Of a stretch of 6,080 nucleotides of DNA, positions 1 to 5,358 are shown one piece after another (position 1 is the first letter of the stretch; each line of letters starts with the position of its first letter). The notes below the pieces were generated by a model. That model was not told the DNA's origin. It saw nothing but the letters and a program-made list of their open reading frames with translations, and did no database searches. Source of the stretch: Nitrospinaceae bacterium (GTDB lineage: Bacteria > Nitrospinota > Nitrospinia > Nitrospinales > VA-1); contig JAPYPM010000143.1 in NCBI GenBank assembly GCA_029937635.1, positions 1-6,080 of the forward strand, written 5' to 3'. Both the position numbers and the translations under genes were made by a program.

Positions 1-471
1 ACAGCATACAGTTTATTGTTGCCGTTAGCAGAACAGGGGCATGCATCAGCACAATTCAACTTGGGTTTTATGTATGCATACGGAGGAGGAGTTCCGCAAG
101 ACTACAAAGAAGGAGTTAAGTGGTTTCGTCTTTCTGCAGAACAAGGGAATGCATCAGCACAATTCAACTTGGGTTTTATGTATGCATCCGGAAAAGGAGT
201 TCCAAAAGACTATAAAGAAGCACTCAGGTTTCTTCGTCTTTCTGCAAAACAGGGATATGCAAAAGCACAAAACTACTTGTCATTTATGTATTACAAAGGA
301 CTAGGAATCCCAAAAGATTATGTGCTAGCACATATGTGGTTAAATCTTGCTATTTCTAATGGAATTGAGGGTAAAGTAAAAAATAGAGACGGACTTGAAA
401 AAAAAATGTCTCCACAACAAATAGAAAAAGCACAAGAGATGGCAAGAAACTGGAAACCAACCAAGAAATGA
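1..471 (+). CDS. Sel1-repeat (SLR/TPR-like) protein, 5'-truncated by the window edge
   Basis: The frame is open from base 1 and ends at TGA 469-471. The first in-window start-like codon is a TTG at 16, but in-frame residues before it (TAYSLLLPLAEQG, the usual run into the first repeat) show that the gene begins upstream, so the start is not in the window. Taking the TTG as residue 1, three Sel1 units of 36 residues are visible at about 10-45, 46-81 and 82-117. Each has the AxAQxxLGxMYxxGxGVPxDYxxAxxWxxLAAxQG pattern; the third is more diverged. A basic tail follows, with the MSPxQIEKAQxxARNWKP ending common in secreted Sel1 proteins. Such alpha-solenoid proteins are usually protein-interaction scaffolds, often periplasmic; no partner can be inferred here. 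A signal peptide would lie off-window. Units 1 and 2 are nearly identical in DNA, suggesting recent unit duplication. The family call is firm; the cellular role is unknown. Confidence 0.9.
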   Translation, partial: TAYSLLLPLAEQGHASAQFNLGFMYAYGGGVPQDYKEGVKWFRLSAEQGNASAQFNLGFMYASGKGVPKDYKEALRFLRLSAKQGYAKAQNYLSFMYYKGLGIPKDYVLAHMWLNLAISNGIEGKVKNRDGLEKKMSPQQIEKAQEMARNWKPTKK

Positions 472-575
472 AAACGAAAAAACTCATATTATTACTCGCA
501 CTCACTTTTCTGTTCACAACAACCTCCAGATACCATTCGGTGTCGGGACTATTTTTATTTAATAAGACTAATTAA
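468..575 (+). pseudogene. Orphan signal-peptide ORF, probable N-terminal stump of a tandem Sel1-repeat gene
   Basis: An ATG at 468 overlaps the stop of the upstream Sel1 gene (ATGA). It opens a 35-codon frame ending at TAA 573-575. The first 20 residues (MKTKKLILLLALTFLFTTTS) form a textbook Sec signal peptide: a basic n-region, a leucine-rich core and a small polar c-region. From memory, this resembles the start of secreted Sel1-repeat proteins. The remaining residues (RYHSVSGLFLFNKTN) show no repeat and no recognisable domain. My inference is that a second Sel1 paralogue once followed the first with coupled translation, and lost everything past the signal peptide by deletion. The alternative is a genuine small secreted or membrane peptide made by translational coupling. 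The frame and signal peptide are read directly; the paralogue origin is a guess based on similarity and position. Confidence 0.5.
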
Positions 576-591
576 TATTAGGTATCTATAA

Positions 592-684
592 CTGGATCTG
601 AAAATCTTATCCCAGCAAGTTGATTTGATGAAAGAGTACGAGTATCACCTAGGAAAATTATTTGCTACAATGGACAAAATTTGA
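592..684 (+). pseudogene. Possible 3' remnant of an unknown coding sequence
   Basis: Between TAA 589-591 and TGA 682-684 this frame stays open for 30 codons. It reads as protein-like, amphipathic helical sequence (for example VDLMKEYEYHLGKLFATMDK). An ATG at 628 could start an 18-residue peptide, but it has no convincing ribosome-binding site. It may be the tail of a decayed gene, perhaps from the same deletion that truncated the frame at 468-575. I do not recognise the family. A frame this short could be open by chance, so confidence is low. Confidence 0.18.
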
Positions 685-706
685 CCACCAAAGTTATACA
701 AGTAGT

Positions 707-735
707 TATACAAGGGTCAATGAGAAATTTATAAG
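707..735 (+). promoter_or_regulatory. Candidate sigma-70-type promoter of tRNA-Leu
   Basis: A TATAAG box (730-735, one mismatch to the -10 consensus) is preceded, with a 17-nt spacer, by TATACA (707-712, four of six matches to the -35 consensus). Transcription would begin near 742, about 10 nt before the tRNA 5' end, a reasonable distance. In DNA this AT-rich such boxes occur by chance, so this is only a plausible assignment. Confidence 0.35.
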
Positions 736-752
736 TAGTTAAAAGCATTATT

Positions 753-839
753 GCCGGAGTGGTGGAATTGGTAGACGCGCTGGATTCAAAATCCAGTTGG
801 GGCAACCCAGTGACGGTTCGAGTCCGTCCTTCGGCACCA
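753..839 (+). tRNA. tRNA-Leu (anticodon CAA)
   Basis: The cloverleaf can be drawn by hand. The acceptor arm GCCGGAG (753-759) pairs with CTTCGGC (829-835, one G-U). The anticodon stem is CTGGA 780-784 with TCCAG 792-796 around the loop TTCAAAA, placing anticodon CAA at 787-789, which reads UUG. The long variable arm (about 797-811, with TGGG/CCCA pairing around GCAA) is the hallmark of a class II tRNA and fits leucine. The T arm is GACGG (812-816) and CCGTC (824-828) around TTCGAGT. Discriminator A836 is followed by a genome-encoded CCA (837-839). The tRNA carries leucine for translation. A strong terminator follows 17 nt downstream, so it appears to be a single-gene transcript. Confidence 0.97.
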
Positions 840-856
840 GTTATATCAATGAGAAA

Positions 857-889
857 GGGGTGTCGGTATTTTTACCGGTATCCCTTTTT
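857..889 (+). terminator. Intrinsic terminator of the tRNA-Leu transcript
   Basis: A 12-bp stem pairs 857-868 (GGGGTGTCGGTA) with 873-884 (TACCGGTATCCC) around a TTTT loop. It includes three G-U pairs if transcribed on the plus strand, and is followed directly by TTTTT (885-889). The position 17 nt past the tRNA end fits a Rho-independent terminator. On the minus strand the wobble pairs become A-C mismatches, so it should act in the plus direction only. Confidence 0.9.
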
Positions 890-1416
890 AGTGGTACATA
901 CCGCTAATACAGTCTATCACCATCCATTTAAACCACTTTAAATAGGGGTGACTGGTAAATAATATTAAAGATAGTCAGGTTTGAGCGGATATGGATTGGG
1001 TGTTAGTTGGTTTCTATTTGTTGTTATTTTAACGATCGCCATCAACCACTAAATATTATTTTTTGACCGCTTTTAGCTCAATTTTTTAATTTAAATAAAC
1101 TATTTTACAACACATTCAAAAACGAACTATGGTTTACTGAGTGAAAACCAGGTAACCTAGCCTCTGCAGTCCGCACAATCGTTTCTAGTACAAAGGGTTG
1201 AAAAATTAAATCCCACACGATATGCAAATGATCTGCATAAGAAAGTGTCAAGAAACTTGCCCCCTAATGTTTGTTAGTTTTCGAATAGGGACCCCCGTTA
1301 AAAATTTTTAATATTTCACTCACTATTAAAATATTTTTTATTGCTTAGCCAGATATTGTTGCCAACAATTCTGTATTTATTATCAACTTTCTACTAGGTC
1401 AGGCTTCTTTTGGAGT
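890..1416. other. Intergenic stretch without a recognisable gene
   Basis: I find no frame with credible coding character here on either strand. It holds small structured elements. An inverted repeat ATTTAAA/TTTAAAT with a 4-nt loop lies at 926-943, nested in interrupted CACC/GGTG pairing. A less AT-rich island spans about 1140-1297, with TATGCA/TGCATA (1221-1239) and two C5 runs (1260-1264 and 1292-1296). A 14-nt palindrome TTAAAAATTTTTAA lies at 1298-1311, and ATTGTT/AACAAT around GCC at 1355-1369. The last is near the 3' end of the minus-strand gene that stops at 1417, but has no adjacent U-run in that direction, so I do not call it a terminator. The island could be a decayed insertion-sequence end, but no transposase remnant is visible. 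Confidence 0.6.
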
Positions 1417-3036
1417 TTAGTTGATTAGAATTCTTGAAGGGGTATTTGAGACTAGTTTTTTACGTTCACGCATATATTGTTTAGCAAATAATACCGAGAA
1501 AATATTACCATTATCACTTATAATCTTATATTTTTTTAATAAGTTTTTATGAATCACTTGATGAGACTGTAGTAAAGCATGGAATTCTTTTTGAAAAATA
1601 ATTGGTATATCATCTAAGGAAAACTTTATAGTCTTAGGAATCTTATTTTTAGAAGCTAAAATATAGGCATTTGTAAGTCTGTCTTTATTCTTATTTAAGG
1701 AATTTATCTTAGTTGAAAAGTAGTGAGTGTTACCAAAAACCTTATAAATCGTTGCCAAAAGAGGCATTTTTGTAGCTTCGTTATTTGTTTCAATAAAAAT
1801 ATTTGAAATTAAAATACCATTACTGTTAAGACATGTTTTTACGTCTTCAAAAAACTCTTTAGTCATAACATGTTCTGGCATCCCATCTGCTTGAAATAAG
1901 TCTAAAATAACTATGTCATGCTCATTAAAACAATTTTTCACAAATATTCTGGCATCTTCAAAGATGATTTTTGTATTATTTGGTTTGTAGTGAAAGAATT
2001 CTTTTGCGGCTCTTAAATTATTTGGATTGATGTCTACTACAGTTACTTTCATGCCTTTATTATTTAACATACGTGGGACCTCACCCCCCCCAAGACCGAG
2101 GATAAGAGCACTGTTGGGATTAGTTGAAAGCTGTGCAAAATTCACCAAGTTATAAGCATAAGGTGAAAGAGGTTTTCCTTCTTTGCTAATAACATTTTGA
2201 GTTAGTCCATTTTCTAATAGTTCGTAATGAGAAATTTCTTTCTTCCCTTTTGGAATTAGACCAACAACTTTTAAGTTTCCAGAGTGTGAAGAATACTCTG
2301 AAAGAATCTTAAGACGATTTCCAAGTTTATCTACGTTAGAGGTGACATTTTCAAGGTAAGAGTTTTTAAAAAATAATAGCAAAAGACAAAATGACGTAAC
2401 AAGAACACTACTAATTAACAATTTTTTGTTAATAACATCGGTGCGTTTTTTTGTTATGATATGAACAACAATTATAAACAATCCAAGAAAAGACGCATTA
2501 ACAAGCATCGCTGAATAGTTTGTTAAATTAGGAACAATAAATAATGTTGTGACAAGGACTCCAAAAACAGATCCAAGTGTGCTAGTAAATAAAATAAATC
2601 CTGCCCCTGCATCTTTACTGTTCGAGGATTGGCGAAATAATGCAATAAGTATAGGGTTAATAGAAGAGAGAAGAATAAGTGGAAATGCTAATAAAATAGC
2701 GCTCCCAAGAAAGCTTCCAGTAATAAGGCCAACTCCTGAAAGTTTCGGTAAAACTAAGGGGTATAGAAGGCAGGAAAGTCCAATAAATAGAGCACTTAAT
2801 ACTGGGAAAAATAGCAGAAGTGATTCATGGTATTTTTCATCTAATCTTTTTGTTAACCACCCACCAAATTGATATCCAAAAGCTAAAAATGTTAAAGTTG
2901 TGGATAAAATTGCTGTCCATATATAAAGACTAACTCCAAAAAAAGGAGTAAGAATTCGGGAGGTGATAAGTTCCAGTGATAAGACTACGCCACCAGATAT
3001 AAATATAAGACAAAGGAAAATTTTACGTGATTTCAA
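1417..3036 (-). CDS. Membrane-anchored spermidine synthase-like protein (multi-TM domain fused to SpeE-like SAM-binding domain)
   Basis: This 539-residue protein has two parts. Residues about 6-225 form roughly seven hydrophobic segments and start with the SGxxxLxxELxxxRxLxPxFGxSxYxW signature of fused MFS/spermidine-synthase proteins. Residues about 245-465 are an aminopropyltransferase-type Rossmann domain. The SAM-binding loop is LGLGGGEVPR (313-322), the ribose-binding acidic residue is D335 in VVDINP, and EDAR (360-363) is the adenine-side motif. DIVILDLFQADG (374-385) matches the catalytic strand of SpeE. The first Asp of the usual DxxD pair is kept (D379), but the second position is Gln382, so true spermidine synthesis is doubtful; the substrate is unknown. 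A basic tail ends the protein. The start is TTG at 3036 with AGAGAAG five bases upstream; no in-frame ATG lies nearby. It is a single gene facing the flagellar operon. An 8-G run encodes G316-G318. Confidence 0.88.
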   Translation of the reverse strand: MKSRKIFLCLIFISGGVVLSLELITSRILTPFFGVSLYIWTAILSTTLTFLAFGYQFGGWLTKRLDEKYHESLLLFFPVLSALFIGLSCLLYPLVLPKLSGVGLITGSFLGSAILLAFPLILLSSINPILIALFRQSSNSKDAGAGFILFTSTLGSVFGVLVTTLFIVPNLTNYSAMLVNASFLGLFIIVVHIITKKRTDVINKKLLISSVLVTSFCLLLLFFKNSYLENVTSNVDKLGNRLKILSEYSSHSGNLKVVGLIPKGKKEISHYELLENGLTQNVISKEGKPLSPYAYNLVNFAQLSTNPNSALILGLGGGEVPRMLNNKGMKVTVVDINPNNLRAAKEFFHYKPNNTKIIFEDARIFVKNCFNEHDIVILDLFQADGMPEHVMTKEFFEDVKTCLNSNGILISNIFIETNNEATKMPLLATIYKVFGNTHYFSTKINSLNKNKDRLTNAYILASKNKIPKTIKFSLDDIPIIFQKEFHALLQSHQVIHKNLLKKYKIISDNGNIFSVLFAKQYMRERKKLVSNTPSRILIN

Positions 3037-3074
3037 AATAACTTCTCTAGATTTGACTGACAGAAGTCTGACAT
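3033..3074 (-). CDS. Possible 13-residue leader peptide ahead of the spermidine synthase-like gene
   Basis: An ATG at 3074-3072 opens a 13-codon frame (MSDFCQSNLEKLF). Its TGA (3035-3033) overlaps the TTG start of the main gene (TTGA), and the main gene's ribosome-binding site lies inside it. Such an arrangement can allow translational coupling to a weak TTG start. No clear ribosome-binding site for the leader itself is seen, and the frame is short enough to be accidental. Confidence 0.2.
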   Translation of the reverse strand: MSDFCQSNLEKLF

Positions 3075-3650
3075 AAATGTGGGAACGGGAAATTGATACA
3101 CTATAATCTATTTAAAAGAGTGACCCCACGGAGAATCTAACCTCTGTTTTCGGCGTGAGAGGTTGGGAAAATTTAACCATTATATCGTTTGTTGAGCCCC
3201 GAGTCTTCCATTAACTCACTAAAGTATAAGTACTTAGTAAAACCACCAGTTGGCATGGATTCATTTTGGATGCTATTTATCTGTCCACAAACCTTCCACA
3301 AGAAATCTTAATAGCAAGACCGCTAAAATTTCTTACATTCATCACGTCATTTACTCTCCTCTAAGCTGTCCAGACAGACCTACTTAATTTCTTTTTTATC
3401 TATTTCTAGGTCTAACAATGCTGGAGTTATTAAACATACTTATATCTAGTTCCGGAATAGAGAATAAAAATAATGGAGATTACAAAAAAAATAAATAGTT
3501 AACTATATAAACACCATTCAATTTAAATATTCCAAAGAAAGACAAAATTGCCTGAATCTAGGAAAATTTTACCGAGGATATTTAAGTATCTATAAATAGG
3601 AATGTATGTAATGCCTTATTTTTAAAAGGTTAAATAATATTTTTATAATT
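3037..3650. other. Intergenic region between the divergent genes, with hairpins and a probable gene remnant
   Basis: No intact gene is visible across about 600 bases. On the minus strand a TATAGT box (3105-3100) could be the -10 of the 1417-3036 gene, but no good -35 accompanies it. A direct repeat CTGACA-N5-CTGACA lies at 3057-3073. A 9-bp stem (one G-U, as written on the plus strand) pairs 3137-3145 with 3158-3166. Degenerate minus-strand coding sequence occupies about 3173-3342. CTGTC/GACAG lies at 3366-3377, and AGACCTA/TAGGTCT with a 24-nt pyrimidine-rich spacer at 3376-3413. From 3430 to 3650 the sequence is very AT-rich. It would be where an activator of the sigma-54 promoter binds, but I could not identify a specific enhancer site. 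Confidence 0.5.
3173..3342 (-). pseudogene. Decayed small gene of unknown function, two shifted reading frames
   Basis: Two overlapping minus-strand frames look protein-like. One starts at ATG 3342-3340 and runs 21 codons (MNVRNFSGLAIKISCGRFVDR) to a stop at 3279-3277. The other is open from 3307 to a stop at 3175-3173 and includes LWKVCGQINSIQ and then MPTGGFTKYLYFSELMEDSG. A single indel between about 3280 and 3307 would join them into one product of roughly 57 residues. An AGAGGAG sequence lies upstream but is best spaced for an ATG (3351-3349) that stops after two codons. I do not recognise the family. Codon-level plausibility is the only evidence, so this is a candidate remnant. Confidence 0.28.
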
Positions 3651-3665
3651 TGGCATACCTTTTGC
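3651..3665 (+). promoter_or_regulatory. Sigma-54 (RpoN) promoter of the fliK-flgD-flgE operon
   Basis: The sequence TGGCAT-ACCTT-TTGC matches the -24/-12 consensus TGGCAC-N5-TTGC at nine of ten defined positions. The invariant GG (3652-3653) and GC (3664-3665) are separated by exactly 10 nt. Transcription should start near 3677, leaving a leader of about 63 nt before the fliK GTG. It lies in the only gap upstream of fliK and points the right way. Sigma-54 control of hook genes is established in several flagellar hierarchies, and needs an NtrC-type activator such as FlbD, FlrC or FleR. Confidence 0.82.
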
Positions 3666-3680
3666 TCAAAGTAAGTAAAT

Positions 3681-3698
3681 CCTAGAAGAATTTTTAGG
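3681..3698 (+). other. Hairpin in the fliK 5' leader
   Basis: CCTAGAA (3681-3687) pairs with TTTTAGG (3692-3698), one G-U, around a four-base loop. It lies just after the expected transcription start. A T7 run (3707-3713) follows after eight bases, too far for a standard intrinsic terminator. It could affect leader stability or translation, but a weak AT-rich stem may be fortuitous. Confidence 0.3.
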
Positions 3699-3739
3699 GC
3701 AAATCATTTTTTTAAACTTAAGCATTAAAGGTATTCATT

Positions 3740-5329
3740 GTGAGCCAAGCAGATATTTTAGCAATATTCGCCCCACAGGCACCAGTCGAACAAGTCGCGA
3801 CTCATCAAAAGAATGATATTAGAGATGATGATGGGTTCCAGAGAATAATGGATGATGCCAATCATAGAGTATCTCCTGCGAATAAAAATAATAAAACGGA
3901 AACAGATAGACAAGATCATTCTCCTTCTCAAAAACAATCAGGGAAAAAACCAATAGACAAATCGCATTCGAAGGAAGGTCAACAAACAGACCAAACTAAT
4001 TCAAAAAAAATAGATCAAAATACTTCAAAGGAACCTTTGAATGAAACACAGCAAACCTCCACAGAACAAGAAAATATTTCTCCTCAGGAACTTGCTTCAG
4101 TTGATAATTTTCAAGAAGCTACAAATTATTTAAAAGAATTGGGTTTTGATGCGCAGGCAATGGAAACCCTTCTTAAAATTTTCAACAATGATTCCGGGGT
4201 TGATATCGGAAATTTATTACAATCTTTAACAGCACAAAATTCTAAACTCAAAGATTTTTCATTACAAAATTTTGTTTCTAGCAACAACCTAAATGAAAAT
4301 TCATTTTCACAACTAGAAAACAGAAAAGGCTTAATAAATGATTTATTAAAGCAAGCAGGTTTTACTGATCAAGAAGTAAAAAATCTCATCCAAAAATTTG
4401 AATCAAAAAAAATAGACACATTAAATTTAAATCGGGAATTAACAAAAGAAGATTTCAGTGCCCAAGATAAAATAAAAAAACCTGAAGTTGTCAGCCAAGC
4501 TGCTAAGGATCTAGATAAAATAAAACGTGAGGAAATAAAAAATAAGGAAACTACGGTAAAAACATCAGATATTCAAAAGCGACTGAGCCCAGATGAAAAT
4601 AAAAACGCCGGTGACGGTGCTTTAAAGCGAGATGAGAAGGTGTCGTCAACTGCCGATAACGCAAAGGCCGAATCAAAAAATACAGTCCAAGAAAAAATAG
4701 TTTCTCAGAGTAATGTCGGCATGAAATATGCTGATGCAAATTTGGATGGGGCTCAAAGTAAAAGCTTGGAGGCAATTAAAGCGAATGGTGAAATTCAAGG
4801 GATTAACAACAATGTGACCGCGGGAGCTAATAACAAAGCTAATGTGAATACAAAAATAGTCCTTCCTGAAAATTCAATTTACAAGGCGCCCATCGAAAGT
4901 AGAGTAATAGACCAAATTATAAATAGATTATCGATTCGCTCCAATGGTTCTCAAAGTGAAGTAAAGATACAGCTTGATCCGGCATCCTTGGGGAAGGTTC
5001 GTATGAATATCAGCACATCAGGTGATGGAGTCCGAACAGTTATCGTGGCTGAAAACCAAGCGGTAAAGCAGCTCATTGAAAGTAATTTATCCCAGCTCAG
5101 GGATTCGATGTTAAGTCAGGGACTTAAACTTGATGGTTTTTCAGTTCTAGTAGGCGGAGACGGGAATCAAGAATTTTCTCAACAAAATGATCCTTCAGGT
5201 CAATCTGATACAAGTGATTATGATGACATTAATACAGAAGATCTCGAGATAGAAGGAAATCTAGAATCTACCAAACAAACGTCATTTATATTTGATGATA
5301 GTTCTCAAACATTCAGCGTTATGGCATAA
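3740..5329 (+). CDS. fliK: Flagellar hook-length control protein FliK
   Basis: FliK is exported by the flagellar type III apparatus, measures the growing hook and, through its C-terminal domain contacting FlhB, switches export from hook to filament substrates. The C-terminal Flg_hook domain is clear at about residues 388-472: LDPASLGKVRM (412-422) is the conserved LxPxxLGxVxV motif, followed by VIVAENQAVKQLIESNLSQLRDSM and a QGLKLDGFSV strand. Residues 20-115 are hydrophilic, rich in Q, S, K and N, as expected of an unfolded ruler segment. Residues 130-163 and 202-234 are two related helical motifs. An acidic tail follows the core domain. At 529 residues it exceeds the roughly 375-405 of enteric FliK. 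The start is GTG 3740 with AAAGG about eight bases upstream. It is first in the operon, 29 nt before flgD, which supports the call. Confidence 0.92.
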   Translation: MSQADILAIFAPQAPVEQVATHQKNDIRDDDGFQRIMDDANHRVSPANKNNKTETDRQDHSPSQKQSGKKPIDKSHSKEGQQTDQTNSKKIDQNTSKEPLNETQQTSTEQENISPQELASVDNFQEATNYLKELGFDAQAMETLLKIFNNDSGVDIGNLLQSLTAQNSKLKDFSLQNFVSSNNLNENSFSQLENRKGLINDLLKQAGFTDQEVKNLIQKFESKKIDTLNLNRELTKEDFSAQDKIKKPEVVSQAAKDLDKIKREEIKNKETTVKTSDIQKRLSPDENKNAGDGALKRDEKVSSTADNAKAESKNTVQEKIVSQSNVGMKYADANLDGAQSKSLEAIKANGEIQGINNNVTAGANNKANVNTKIVLPENSIYKAPIESRVIDQIINRLSIRSNGSQSEVKIQLDPASLGKVRMNISTSGDGVRTVIVAENQAVKQLIESNLSQLRDSMLSQGLKLDGFSVLVGGDGNQEFSQQNDPSGQSDTSDYDDINTEDLEIEGNLESTKQTSFIFDDSSQTFSVMA

Positions 5330-5345
5330 GCACATTGCTTATTTT

Positions 5346-5350
5346 AGGAG
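5346..5350 (+). promoter_or_regulatory. Ribosome-binding site of flgD
   Basis: AGGAG lies eight bases before the ATG at 5359 and supports that start; the fliK stop is only 17 bases upstream of it. Confidence 0.85.
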
Positions 5351-5358
5351 AATAAAAA

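Noticed and set aside
41..304. An 87-codon plus-strand frame with internal repeats inside the Sel1 gene
   Set aside because: It is in a shifted frame of the Sel1 units. Its repeats merely mirror the 108-bp DNA period, and the Sel1 frame has clear family motifs.
753..839. tRNA-Leu as an integration site for a mobile element
   Set aside because: No integrase gene and no second copy of the tRNA 3' end are visible in the window.
759..941. A 60-codon plus-strand frame starting MVELVDALDSKSS
   Set aside because: It lies on the tRNA-Leu gene and its terminator. This translation is a familiar artefact of class II tRNA genes.
1355..1369. ATTGTT/AACAAT hairpin considered as a terminator for the minus-strand gene
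   Set aside because: The stem is only 6 bp, AT-rich, and not followed by a U-run in the minus direction.
2549..2872. A 107-codon plus-strand frame
   Set aside because: It is antisense to the membrane domain of the spermidine synthase-like gene, with no domain, start context or neighbour support.
3418..3498. A 26-codon plus-strand frame (MLELLNILISSSG...)
   Set aside because: There is no real ribosome-binding site, the second half is low-complexity N and K, and very AT-rich DNA gives such frames by chance.
4003..4412. Two A8 runs followed by TAG in fliK (4003-4010 and 4405-4412), where loss of one A would create a stop
   Set aside because: Both encode Ser-Lys-Lys-Ile-Asp in frame. A-runs of this length are expected in an AT-rich, lysine-rich linker, and nothing else suggests programmed slippage.
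4551..4775. A 74-codon minus-strand frame
   Set aside because: It is antisense to the linker of fliK; its His- and Phe-rich composition is typical of a shadow frame.
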